From the NCBI GenBank assembly GCA_963809875.1, contig CAWELC010000002.1, positions 62,001-126,000 of the forward strand: a DNA stretch of 64,000 nt, written 5' to 3'. A program made the position numbers and the translations under genes. The notes below the pieces were generated by a model. The model did no database searches and was not told the DNA's origin. It was given only the letters and a program-made list of their open reading frames with translations. The DNA comes from JAFGAS01 sp963809875. GTDB taxonomy: Bacteria > Desulfobacterota > Zymogenia > Zymogenales > Zymogenaceae. Shown piece by piece: positions 55,271 through 63,431 of the stretch (position 1 is the stretch's first letter; the number at the start of each line of letters is the position of its first letter).

Positions 55271-56434
55271 ATGACAGAGAAAAAGGAACAGTTGACCTTC
55301 ATGGAGGCGGCGTCCACCGTCGCCGGCTACGGGATCGGCGCGGGGATCATGGCCGTGCCGTATCTGGCCGTCAGGAGCGGTGTGCTCCCGCTATTGGGCA
55401 TCATGGTGGTCGCCTACCTCATCAGCATCCTCTTTCACCTGATGCTGGTGGATATGACCATGCGGGACGGCGGGAAGACCCAGCTCATGGAGATCCTGGC
55501 CAAGTACCTTTTCGTCGGAAAGATAGGTAAGATTTTCACCTGGGTATTTTTCGTTTTGATCGTCTTTGCCTTCTTCGGGACCCTCATCACCTACCTCGTG
55601 GGAGGCGGGGAGGTCCTCAACAGCACGTTCAACCTCCCGCTTGCCCTGGGCTTCTTTGTCACCTATCTGCTGGCGGCGGTGGTCGTCTTCTTCGGGCTGA
55701 AGGCGGTAGGCGTCGTGGAGAAGTTTTCGATTATCGGCATCGCGGTCGTGGTGGTCACGCTGCTGGCGCTCTCACTGTTTCGGCCGTTCAGCCTTACGAT
55801 GTTCGTCCCCGGCGCGGGGGTCAGGGAGGCCCTTGCCCTCTACGGCATGGTGATGTTCTCGTTCTATTCGATGTTCTCGATCCCCCAGGCGGTCAAGGGA
55901 CTATCCGACAGGCCGAGGCTCGCCCCCTGGGCCGTGGTGACGGGAATCGGGATCACCTTCTTCACGGTGCTCCTCATCTCCCTTGCGGCCATGGGGGTGT
56001 CCAAGATCGTGACGTCCAACGCCATCGTCGGCTGGGCGGAGGCGATCGGCCCGTGGGCGAAGTATCTCGGGAGCATATTCATCATACTGGCCTTCCTCAC
56101 CAGCTTCTGGTCCATCTCGCTGGCCCTGGCCGACGTGCTGCGCGAGCGGCTTAAAATAAACGATAAGATCGCCTGGCTGCTGGCGACCCTTCCGTGTCTC
56201 CTTATCTCGTTTTTCAAGCTGGGAAATTTCATCGAGTACCTCCGGTTTACCGGCGGAGTCATCGGGATATTGCTGGTAGTCGTCATGATCCCGGGCTATC
56301 TCTCGGTCAAGAAGAAGGGGGTGGTGAAGACGCCGGCCTGGAGCCTCGGGTTTTTCGGGAAGAGCGCCTTTTTGTGGGTCGTCCTGGCAGGTTTTCTCTT
56401 GATGGCGGTCGGCTCGGCGATCCCCATTAAATAA
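55271..56434 (+). CDS. Amino acid permease (aromatic/HAAAP-like APC family)
   Basis: 387 residues with about ten or eleven membrane helices. The first helix shows AASTVAGYGIGAGIMAVPYLAVRSGVLPLLGIMVVAYLI, a typical GxGxGIxxxP motif of the amino-acid/auxin permease and HAAAP families. Substrate not directly readable; the operon context favours arginine, ornithine or a related amino acid. The GGGAGGAG ribosome site precedes the ATG. The gene is 18 bases after the TrmB regulator. Substrate prediction is inference only. Confidence 0.8.
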   Translation: MTEKKEQLTFMEAASTVAGYGIGAGIMAVPYLAVRSGVLPLLGIMVVAYLISILFHLMLVDMTMRDGGKTQLMEILAKYLFVGKIGKIFTWVFFVLIVFAFFGTLITYLVGGGEVLNSTFNLPLALGFFVTYLLAAVVVFFGLKAVGVVEKFSIIGIAVVVVTLLALSLFRPFSLTMFVPGAGVREALALYGMVMFSFYSMFSIPQAVKGLSDRPRLAPWAVVTGIGITFFTVLLISLAAMGVSKIVTSNAIVGWAEAIGPWAKYLGSIFIILAFLTSFWSISLALADVLRERLKINDKIAWLLATLPCLLISFFKLGNFIEYLRFTGGVIGILLVVVMIPGYLSVKKKGVVKTPAWSLGFFGKSAFLWVVLAGFLLMAVGSAIPIK

Positions 56435-56454
56435 ACGTCATGAAAGGAATTCAG

Positions 56455-57771
56455 ATGAAAAAGAAGGTAATTATCCTCGGAGCGGCGGGAAGGGATTTCC
56501 ATAACTTCAACGTCCGCTTCCGGGATAACGAGCACTACGAGGTCGTGGCATTTACCGCCACGCAGATACCCAACATAGAGGGGAGGGTCTATCCCCCGGA
56601 GCTTTCGGGTAAGCTCTATCCCAAGGGGATTCCCATCTATGCCGAGGACGAGCTCGAGCAGCTCATCAAGAAGTTCGGCGTGGACGTGGCGGTCTTTTCC
56701 TATTCCGACGTGACCCACAATCATGTGATGCACCTGGGTTCCCGCGTCGTCGCGTCCAAGGCGGACTTTCTGCTCCTTTCGGCTCAGAGCACCATGCTCA
56801 AGTCCGTCAAGCCCGTCATCGCCGTGACGGCGGTGCGCACCGGCAGCGGCAAGAGCCAGACCACCCGGAAGGTCTGCCAGATCCTCCGGGAGATGGGAAA
56901 GCGCGTCGTGGCGGTGCGCCACCCCATGCCCTATGGCGACCTGAAGAGCCAGATCGTCCAGCGCTTCGGCGACTATAAGGACTTCGACATCCACGGCATC
57001 ACCATCGAAGAGCGCGAGGAATACGAGCCGCTCGTCGAGATGGGCATCGTGGTATACGCGGGCGTGGACTACGAGAAGATCCTGAGGGCGGCCGAAAAGG
57101 AGGCCGACGTGGTCATCTGGGACGGCGGCAACAACGACACCTCGTTCTACGCGCCGGACCTCTCGATCGTGGTATTTGACCCGCACCGGGCCGGCCACGA
57201 GCTCCTCTATCACCCGGGTGAGGTGAACCTCAGGCTTGCCGACGTCGCGCTGATAAATAAGGTCGATACGGCCTCCTCCGAGAATATCGCCATCGTCCGC
57301 GCAAACATAGAGCGGATCAATCCGAAGGCCCAGATCGTCATGGCAAACTCGCCGGTCACCGTCGCGGACCCCGGCGCGGTGAAGGGGAAACGGGTCCTGG
57401 TGGTGGAAGACGGTCCGACGCTCACCCACGGGGAGATGAAGTTCGGGGCGGGTGTCATCGCGGCGAAGGCCTTCGGCGCGGGCTCGCTCGTCGACCCGAA
57501 GTCATCGGCCGTGGGGTCTATCAAGGCGACGTTTGCGAAGTACCCCCACATCGAGGGCCTGCTGCCCGCCATCGGGTACGGCGAGGCCCAGATGAAGGAT
57601 TTGGCCGACACCATCAATGCGACCGACTGCGACCTCGTGCTGTCGGCGACGCCGATCGATCTGTCCAAGATCATCACCATCACAAAGCCGATCGTGCGGG
57701 TGCGCTACGGGTACGGTGACGCCGGATCGCCTATGCTGGGAGATATCATCAGGAAACGGTTCGGGACGTAG
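56455..57771 (+). CDS. Cyclic 2,3-diphosphoglycerate synthetase-like GTPase
   Basis: About 438 residues. N-terminal nucleotide-binding part KVIILGAAGRDFHNFNVRFRDNEHYEVVAFTATQIPNIEGRVYPPELSG, then a P-loop GSGKSQTTRKVCQILREMGKRVVAVRHPMPYG and DVVIWDGGNNDTSFYAPDLSIVVFDP. The end AIGYGEAQMKDLADTINATDCDLVLSATPIDLSKIITITKPIVRVRYGYGD is diagnostic of this family. The archaeal member makes cyclic 2,3-bisphosphoglycerate, but bacterial proteins have no proven activity. The family often sits beside carbamate kinase. Start at 56455 (MKKKVIIL) after AAAGGA. Confidence 0.75.
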   Translation: MKKKVIILGAAGRDFHNFNVRFRDNEHYEVVAFTATQIPNIEGRVYPPELSGKLYPKGIPIYAEDELEQLIKKFGVDVAVFSYSDVTHNHVMHLGSRVVASKADFLLLSAQSTMLKSVKPVIAVTAVRTGSGKSQTTRKVCQILREMGKRVVAVRHPMPYGDLKSQIVQRFGDYKDFDIHGITIEEREEYEPLVEMGIVVYAGVDYEKILRAAEKEADVVIWDGGNNDTSFYAPDLSIVVFDPHRAGHELLYHPGEVNLRLADVALINKVDTASSENIAIVRANIERINPKAQIVMANSPVTVADPGAVKGKRVLVVEDGPTLTHGEMKFGAGVIAAKAFGAGSLVDPKSSAVGSIKATFAKYPHIEGLLPAIGYGEAQMKDLADTINATDCDLVLSATPIDLSKIITITKPIVRVRYGYGDAGSPMLGDIIRKRFGT

Positions 57772-57829
57772 GCAGCCGCGGGGATACCGGGTACGGGTAT
57801 CCCGATGCGGGGAAAAGATATCGCGAAAT

Positions 57830-57866
57830 CCGGGGGAGATGGGCTTACTCCCCCGGCGGGTTTTTC
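57830..57866 (+). terminator. Intrinsic terminator or attenuator before arcC
   Basis: CCGGGGGAG (57830-57838) pairs with CTCCCCCGG (57848-57856), a 9-bp GC-rich stem around 9 bases, followed 5 bases later by TTTTT (57861-57865). Lies after the GTPase gene and 36 bases before arcC, so arcC may be partly separate. Confidence 0.6.
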
Positions 57867-57901
57867 ACGAGCTTTCTGAACAGGTATGCGGGGGTGACGG
57901 T

Positions 57902-58864
57902 ATGTCGGGAAAGAATAGAACCAGGACGGCGGTGGTGGCCCTGGGCGGCAACGCGATTATCAAGGAAAAAGAGGCGGGGACGATCGCCCAGCAGTTCCGC
58001 AACACCAGGATGTCCCTGGTGGGCGTGATCGGGCTGATCCGGGACGGCTGGGACGTGCTGATCACCCACGGCAACGGCCCCCAGGTGGGAAACCGCATTA
58101 TCGCCACGGAGATGTCCCACACGATGGTGCCCGACCTGCCGCTGGGGGTGTTGTGCGGAGACACGGAGGGCGCGATGGGCTACATGATACAGCAGTCACT
58201 CTTCAATAAGCTCATCTTTCACTCCATCAAAAAGCCCGTGGTCACCGTCATTACGCAGACGCTGGTGGATTCCGAGGACCTGTCGATGAGGCAGCCCACC
58301 AAGCCGGTCGGCCCCTTTTTCACGAAAGATGAGTCGGAAAGGCTCACCCTGGACAAGGGGTGGCGCTTCATGGAAGACGCGGGCAGGGGATTCCGCCAGG
58401 TGGTGCCGTCGCCCTATCCGCTGGAGATCGTCGAGATCGGCGTGATCGAGCGGCTTCTTGCCGAAGGTGTCATCGTGGTCGCCATCGGCGGCGGGGGGAT
58501 CCCCGTGGTGCGTCAGCCCGACGGGACGCTGGAAGGCATCGACTGCATCATCGACAAGGACCTCGCCTCGAGCCTTGCCGCCCGGGACCTCGATGCGTCT
58601 CTGTTCATCATGGTCACGGGGGTGGACAAGGTCGCCCTCAACTATCGCAAGCCCAACCAGGTGAACCTCGACCGCATGACCGTCAGCGAGGCGAAACGCT
58701 GGCAGAAAGAAGGACATTTCTTTGCCGGGAGCATGGGGCCCAAGATCAGGGCGGCCCTCGAATACCTCGACGCGATGCCCCAGGGCAGGGTCCTCATCAC
58801 GTCTCCTGAGGGGCTCAAAGACGCCGTTTCCGGAACCGGAGGGACGGCGATCGAGAGGGACTAG
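57902..58864 (+). CDS. arcC: Carbamate kinase
   Basis: 320 residues. Makes ATP from carbamoyl phosphate in amino-acid fermentation. Amino-acid-kinase fold: VVALGGNAIIKE (phosphate loop), VLITHGNGPQVGNRI, GAMGYMIQQSL, VVAIGGGGIPVV, and the lysine-rich DKDLASSLAARDL. Normal length. GCGGGGGTGA serves as ribosome site. In the same direction as the ornithine genes, but no catabolic ornithine carbamoyltransferase or arginine deiminase lies in this window. Confidence 0.95.
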   Translation: MSGKNRTRTAVVALGGNAIIKEKEAGTIAQQFRNTRMSLVGVIGLIRDGWDVLITHGNGPQVGNRIIATEMSHTMVPDLPLGVLCGDTEGAMGYMIQQSLFNKLIFHSIKKPVVTVITQTLVDSEDLSMRQPTKPVGPFFTKDESERLTLDKGWRFMEDAGRGFRQVVPSPYPLEIVEIGVIERLLAEGVIVVAIGGGGIPVVRQPDGTLEGIDCIIDKDLASSLAARDLDASLFIMVTGVDKVALNYRKPNQVNLDRMTVSEAKRWQKEGHFFAGSMGPKIRAALEYLDAMPQGRVLITSPEGLKDAVSGTGGTAIERD

Positions 58865-59682
58865 TATATCGCTTTGCCGGGCCTCTTCATGAACGGAAGG
58901 ATCAAGAGCCGCGGCAGGGTGAGTGCCTTGAAGTCCCGAAACGGGCCCAACCCGATAGTCATCCCTTCATGACCCGCCCGGGGCTGATCGCGGTAGGTCC
59001 CGAGGAGGCGGTCCCACCAGGGCAGGTTGAAACCGAAATTGCTGTTATGCTCGTCGATGATCACCGAATGGTGGACCCGATGCATCTCCGGGGTAACCAC
59101 GAGAAACCGTAACACGCCGTCAAGCTGCTTTTGAAGTCTGACGTTGCCGTGGTTGAACATGCTGGTGACGTTCAGGATCAGCTCGAAGACGACGACGGCC
59201 ACGACCGGCGCACCCACGACCGCCACCGCCCCCATCTTGATTCCCATCGACAGGACTATCTCAACCGGATGAAATCGGACGCCGGTGGTCGTATCAAAAT
59301 CGAGGTCGGTATGATGGACCATGTGGAAGCGCCAAAAGGCCGGGAGTGTGTGAAACATCACGTGCTGAAGGTAGATGACAAAATCCAGGGCCACCACCCC
59401 GGCCACGACGGCGGCCCAACCGGGCAGCGAAACGACGTTGAGGATGCCCGCGCCGTGGATCTTCATGAAGGCGGCAACGCCGATGGCCTGCGCGGGGATC
59501 AGCACGCGTAAGAGTGCGGTGTCTATCAGGACCATCCCAAGGTTGCCGAACCATCGTGAGGTCTTGGAAACTCCCAGGGGCCGCCGCGGCGCGGCCAGCT
59601 CCCAGCCCGCCATCAGCCCGAGAATAGTCAGGAAAGAGATCAGCCTGATCTCCGTCGCATGACCGATGATAAAATCCGTCAT
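58861..59682 (-). CDS. Fatty-acid hydroxylase/sterol-desaturase family membrane protein
   Basis: 273 residues, about five membrane segments. Three clusters of His that bind di-iron: HVMFH near residue 107, FHMVHHTD near 119-126, and PEMHRVHHSV near 202, with HEGMTIG later. This pattern defines the superfamily (C-4 sterol desaturase, alkylglycerol monooxygenase, ceramide hydroxylase). Whether it is an oxygenase in an anaerobe is unclear. Its stop overlaps the carbamate kinase stop, so the two genes are convergent. Confidence 0.85.
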   Translation of the reverse strand: MTDFIIGHATEIRLISFLTILGLMAGWELAAPRRPLGVSKTSRWFGNLGMVLIDTALLRVLIPAQAIGVAAFMKIHGAGILNVVSLPGWAAVVAGVVALDFVIYLQHVMFHTLPAFWRFHMVHHTDLDFDTTTGVRFHPVEIVLSMGIKMGAVAVVGAPVVAVVVFELILNVTSMFNHGNVRLQKQLDGVLRFLVVTPEMHRVHHSVIIDEHNSNFGFNLPWWDRLLGTYRDQPRAGHEGMTIGLGPFRDFKALTLPRLLILPFMKRPGKAIY

Positions 59683-59740
59683 ATGGAGTCTCCCTGAGAG
59701 AACCGGACTACGTCATCCGCATACTCTTCTGCACCGGCCG

Positions 59741-60118
59741 TCACTTCGGCGGATCAGACGGCCAAAACGAGTCTTCGTGCTCCCTGCCGAAGGCGGGTGA
59801 GTTGGCCGTCAGGTATTCCAGGACGTCCTCCCCTATGTTCCTGATACCGTGGGCGTTGTTGGACGGGATGTAGACGGCGTCCCCCGAGGTTACCTGTCTC
59901 GTCTCATCTTCTATGATCATGAGGCCTTTGCCCCGGACGATGTAGTAGCATTGCTCGGGGGCGTGCCGGTGTATCGGCTGCGCCGAGCCGACGGGCACCT
60001 CCGAGATCTGGATCGACAGGTTTTGGGTCGATGTGTTTCGCGGGCTAATCAGCATATGCGACGTAAGGGTTTCCAGCGCGCCCGTGTTTCGCGAATTTCC
60101 CCTGTTGAAGACCTCCAT
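59741..60118 (-). CDS. Cupin-domain protein
   Basis: About 125 residues. One cupin fold: motif 1 as PIHRHAPEQCYYIVRGKGLMIIED (G..x5HxH..x3,4E..) and motif 2 as PSNNAHGIRNIG (P..x4H..x3N). The metal ligands are therefore His, His, Glu and His. Function is unclear; sensing or isomerase. Start at 60118 (MEVFNRGNS), reading through to ...SFWPSDPPK. Upstream ATGs at 60130 and 60148 are possible. Confidence 0.8.
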   Translation of the reverse strand: MEVFNRGNSRNTGALETLTSHMLISPRNTSTQNLSIQISEVPVGSAQPIHRHAPEQCYYIVRGKGLMIIEDETRQVTSGDAVYIPSNNAHGIRNIGEDVLEYLTANSPAFGREHEDSFWPSDPPK

Positions 60119-60530
60119 AACACCCCCCATAAAAGAAATCGTCCGCACATCTGACTATACCTTTAAATGGGAAATGATTCAAGCCGATACCTCTATGTCG
60201 GTCGATCGGACGAACGGGGATCCCGCCTCTGCGGGCCTCCTTTGATGCAAGCGCCCCGCCGTCTCTTTTTCCGGGACAAAAATCCGAAAAAAGAAGACGC
60301 CTCCCCAAAAAAGAGGACAAAAAGGGGCACCTCGTATAGCGCCCGAAATCCGGCGCGACCGTAATCCCCGGATATCACGACGATTTTTTAAAATGCCGTC
60401 CTTGGCACGTCGTTTGCTTTTATTCTTATATACCGTTTGCCCACTTTTTGTCTTTTCTATGTGGAGTCTACGTCCCCGGCACGGGACGCCCCTCCCGAGA
60501 AGGACGATACCGGAGGTCGAGAGGAGCATG
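60119..60530. other. Intergenic region with sigma-54 promoter
   Basis: About 410 bases between the divergent cupin and coiled-coil genes. It holds the sigma-54 element listed at 60403-60417; the rest shows nothing recognised. A 46-codon upstream extension of the coiled-coil frame overlaps the promoter and is rejected. Confidence 0.5.
60403..60417 (+). promoter_or_regulatory. Sigma-54 (RpoN) promoter for the coiled-coil gene
   Basis: TGGCAC-GTCGT-TTGC, an exact match to the -24/-12 consensus TGGCAC-N5-TTGC, with a T-rich run after it, about 114 bases before the gene start. An enhancer-binding site was not identified. Confidence 0.75.
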
Positions 60531-60815
60531 ATGGACACAAAGCTTGCATATGAAAGGAAGCTGGAGGCCTGCCTGAGGGAATGGCGGAGCGAGATCGAGC
60601 TGCTTCAGTCAAAGGCCAACAGCGTCAAGGCCGACGCAAAGCCCACGCATTTCCAGCGTATACTGGGGCTGCTCATTAAGTATGAGGCAGCGGTCGAGAG
60701 CCTTCGGCTGCTCAAACGGGTCGACGGCGTCGATTTCACCGATCGGGCGGACGCCGTCGGGGATAAGATTGAGGATCTGAGGCGGGCCGCCGCGCGTACC
60801 TGGTCCTACTTTTAG
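60531..60815 (+). CDS. Coiled-coil protein, sigma-54 controlled
   Basis: About 94 residues: MDTKLAYERKLEACLREWRSEIELLQSKANSVKADAK then a second helical stretch LGLLIKYEAAVESLRLLKRVDG and DKIEDLRRAAARTWSYF. The start pattern is typical of small coiled-coil proteins found in Geobacter-type bacteria, of unknown function. It is entirely helical and charged. The start at 60531 follows GAGAGGAG; the ATG three bases upstream is also possible. Confidence 0.7.
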   Translation: MDTKLAYERKLEACLREWRSEIELLQSKANSVKADAKPTHFQRILGLLIKYEAAVESLRLLKRVDGVDFTDRADAVGDKIEDLRRAAARTWSYF

Positions 60816-61174
60816 CGACCCGGGGAGCGCACCCCCCCATTTCTCTCCGATCCCGGGCGCTCGCGGGACGTGAGGAGCAGCGGCAGGTGAGGAAGAAAGA
60901 TTAGGTCGCCCACTTTGCGCCTTTCAACAGGATGGGCGGAACCGACGGTGAGCCCCTCTTTCGGGCCGAGAGAGTAAAAAACGCACGGAAATTGCGGATC
61001 GGCAAATAGTCGGCCCCGTCAGGGCGCCCGCCCGTTTCTGTTCTTGTGGATTACCCAGTAAAAACAATAGAATAGCGGCCAGACGGACCCGCGCCCGTTT
61101 TGGCATCCATTTTGCTTTATAAGCAGGTATCGTGTAGCATCGTATCATTCATTGTTGCCGTGCGGGGTGTCCGG
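60816..61174. other. Intergenic region with second sigma-54 promoter
   Basis: About 360 bases upstream of the rhomboid gene. Contains the sigma-54 element at 61101-61115; otherwise no recognised element. Confidence 0.45.
61101..61115 (+). promoter_or_regulatory. Sigma-54 promoter for the rhomboid gene
   Basis: TGGCAT-CCATT-TTGC, one mismatch to the TGGCAC-N5-TTGC consensus, again followed by TTTAT, about 60 bases before the start at 61175. Confidence 0.6.
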
Positions 61175-62536
61175 ATGTTCCTGCCGCTTGCCGTGGATGA
61201 CGACAGCGTCAAGCTGCCGAAGGCGACCCTGACCCTCATCGGGATAAACGTCTTTATCTATATCTTCAGCTCGCGTCTCGAGGGAGCGGGATTTGACGCC
61301 TTCTGCTCTTTCTTCGGGCTGGTGCCGGCCCGGGTCCTCGCGGCGGATTTCATCCTCTGGTACAAGATCTTTCCTTTCCTGACGTCAATGTTCGTCCACG
61401 GCAGCTTTCTCCACCTCGCGGGAAACTGCCTCTTCTTCTACATCTTCGGGTGCGCCCTGGAAAACCGCTTCGGGTCCCGGAGGCTCGTCTATTTCTACCT
61501 GCTGAGCGGCCTCTACGCGGGACTCTTCTACATCTGCTGCCGGTGGCAGTCGCCGATTCCGGTGATCGGGGCCAGCGGGGCGATCTCCGGGCTCATGGGG
61601 GCGGTCCTGGTGCTCATGCCGAGGGCTAGGATCCGCCTGCTGTTCATGTCGTTTGTTCCATTCTACGCCCGCATCATCGCGGTGCCCGCCTATGTCTTCC
61701 TGGGGCTGGATTTTCTCATGCAGCTGGCCTTCGGCCTGTCCAAGATCGAGACCGGCGTCGCCTACTGGGGGCACGTGGGCGGTTTTGTCGGCGGCCTTGC
61801 CCTGAGCCCGCTCGTGCTGTCGGGGGCATTCCGCCGGCCGCGGAAAGCGCACAAGGGCAGAATCCTGATCGTCGGCAGGGGCAGACCGAAGCCGCGGCTG
61901 CCGTATACTGACGTCATGATCGGGCACACACACGCCTTCTTCGCCGGCCTCGTGCGGACGAAGACGGTCATGCGTCTTGGGGCCGCTATCCTCATCTACT
62001 ACGTTCTGGTTATCGGGAATTTCTACGTGCTGGGCCTGTCGGCAAGGCGCTCGCTGTTGGGCGGTCTCATAGAATTCTTCGGTATCATATTCCCCTTTTT
62101 CTACTTCCTTTACCTGAGGAAGAGTGTAGAAGACGGCCTTTCCTTCTTCGTATCGGCGCTTCTCTCCCCGCTCTATGAGGTCAAGTCGGAGCACGAGGTG
62201 AGACCCGATATATACCGGGCCCAGTCCCTCGAGCGCAGGGAGGACTACCTCGGGGCCGTAAAAGCCTACCGGAGGATCTTCTCGCAGTTTCCCGACCGGA
62301 TCGACATCCTCTACCGGATCGCCGAGATATACCGCGGCAAGCTCAACGACACCGGCAAGGCGCTCGGCGCCTACCGGGCGCTGCTGGCCTACCCCGAGGA
62401 GGGACGGTACGGGTACCTCGTCCGCCACGCCCGGGAGCTGATCGATATCCTCGAGCGGGGCGAGCCTGCCCGCGTCGAGCCGATCGGGCTAGACGGGATC
62501 CAAGAGGAAGAGGAGTTCGTCGTGGGAAGGTTCTAG
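61175..62536 (+). CDS. Rhomboid-family intramembrane protease with C-terminal TPR-like region
   Basis: About 453 residues. Rhomboid core in the first 210 residues: six or more membrane helices, HGSFLHLAGNCLFFYIFG, the catalytic serine in VIGASGAISGLMGAV and the catalytic His in YWGHVGGFVGGLALSPL. The rest adds two further helices (about 270-320) and a soluble tail with TPR-like helices: YRAQSLERREDYLGAVKAYRRIFSQFPDRIDILYRIAEIYRGKLNDTGKALGAYRALLAYP. It cleaves membrane proteins. The start at 61175 (MFLPLAVDDD) lies 60 bases after the sigma-54 element; an ATG at 61100 would overlap the promoter. Confidence 0.85.
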   Translation: MFLPLAVDDDSVKLPKATLTLIGINVFIYIFSSRLEGAGFDAFCSFFGLVPARVLAADFILWYKIFPFLTSMFVHGSFLHLAGNCLFFYIFGCALENRFGSRRLVYFYLLSGLYAGLFYICCRWQSPIPVIGASGAISGLMGAVLVLMPRARIRLLFMSFVPFYARIIAVPAYVFLGLDFLMQLAFGLSKIETGVAYWGHVGGFVGGLALSPLVLSGAFRRPRKAHKGRILIVGRGRPKPRLPYTDVMIGHTHAFFAGLVRTKTVMRLGAAILIYYVLVIGNFYVLGLSARRSLLGGLIEFFGIIFPFFYFLYLRKSVEDGLSFFVSALLSPLYEVKSEHEVRPDIYRAQSLERREDYLGAVKAYRRIFSQFPDRIDILYRIAEIYRGKLNDTGKALGAYRALLAYPEEGRYGYLVRHARELIDILERGEPARVEPIGLDGIQEEEEFVVGRF

Positions 62537-62843
62537 GGGAAGGGAGGAAAGGGGGAGGATGTTTCTCTCTCTTCAGTTCTGTACCATCGTTCGTGGAAAC
62601 ATTCCTGTCAAAACCCGATGAATCAGGTAACACAGCGGGACGAAGTGACCCGCGACCTGGGTTGGAAGCGCCATGACATCCCGTTTCCGGGGAGTCGCCC
62701 GGCCGCCGATTCCGTAAGATCGGACAAAATCGACGAAACTGGACAAAACGCAGGAAATGTCTATTAGTGTGATCTCTGTCATATAATCATAAGGGAGATA
62801 CTCATATAATCAGCACATACATGAGAAAAAAGGAGGAACACTC
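62537..62843. other. Intergenic upstream of the Tyr-rich lipoprotein gene
   Basis: About 307 bases. A TATAAT lies at 62782-62787, without a clear -35 box, and TCATATAATCA occurs twice (near 62780 and 62803). A promoter is likely here but not defined. Purine-rich near 62537-62560. Confidence 0.4.
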
Positions 62844-63329
62844 ATGAGAAAAAGGTATGCAAGGAGGGGGAGTGTTCTGCTTGCCGCGACGCTGGCCATG
62901 CTCCTCTTCGGCTGCGTCTATGGACGTCCCGGCTATTACGCCGGCGGCGACCCCTATTCGGGGACCATTCCGATGGTTGACCCGGGAGCGATGGTGCTCG
63001 GCACCGCGGCGGCCGGGATCGGACAGTTACCTGTTGTCGGCCCGCTCCTGGACGCGCTTACCGGGGGGGCTTTGGGATATTACGGCGACTACGGGGATTC
63101 CTACTATAACGATCCCTACTACAACGACCCGTACTACAACGAACGGTACAACGACCGCTCGTACAACGATCCCTACTACGACGACCGGTATTACGGCGAC
63201 CCCTACTACGACGGGCGCTACGGCTACGATCCCTATTCCCGCGACCCGAACTACCGGGGCGGATACGACGGCGGTTATCCCTACGGCTACGACCCGAACT
63301 ATGGATACGACCCGTACTACCGCAGATAG
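62844..63329 (+). CDS. Tyr/Asp/Asn/Gly-rich low-complexity lipoprotein
   Basis: 161 residues. N-terminus MRKRYARRGSVLLAATLAMLLFGC is a lipoprotein signal with lipobox LFGC. A short globular segment GAMVLGTAAAGIGQLPVVGPLLDALTGGA (residues 49-77) follows, then roughly 80 residues built from DPYYND/YYN/YGYDP-like repeats. Low-complexity Tyr-rich tails occur in surface or cell-wall proteins; the function is unknown. Ribosome site AAAGGAGG. An intrinsic terminator follows at 63361. Confidence 0.75.
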   Translation: MRKRYARRGSVLLAATLAMLLFGCVYGRPGYYAGGDPYSGTIPMVDPGAMVLGTAAAGIGQLPVVGPLLDALTGGALGYYGDYGDSYYNDPYYNDPYYNERYNDRSYNDPYYDDRYYGDPYYDGRYGYDPYSRDPNYRGGYDGGYPYGYDPNYGYDPYYRR

Positions 63330-63360
63330 GCCCCCTGGAGGGACTGGTCCAACGAGCTGA

Positions 63361-63390
63361 ACGGCGATCCGCGGAGATCGCCGTTTTTTT
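63361..63390 (+). terminator. Rho-independent terminator after the Tyr-rich lipoprotein gene
   Basis: A 9-bp stem, ACGGCGATC (63361-63369) with GATCGCCGT (63376-63384), loop CGCGGA, then a run of seven T's (63384-63390). A classic intrinsic terminator on the plus strand. Confidence 0.85.
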
Positions 63391-63431
63391 ATCCGGTCAT
63401 CCTCCGGTCAGACCGCAACGGGTCCCGTTGA

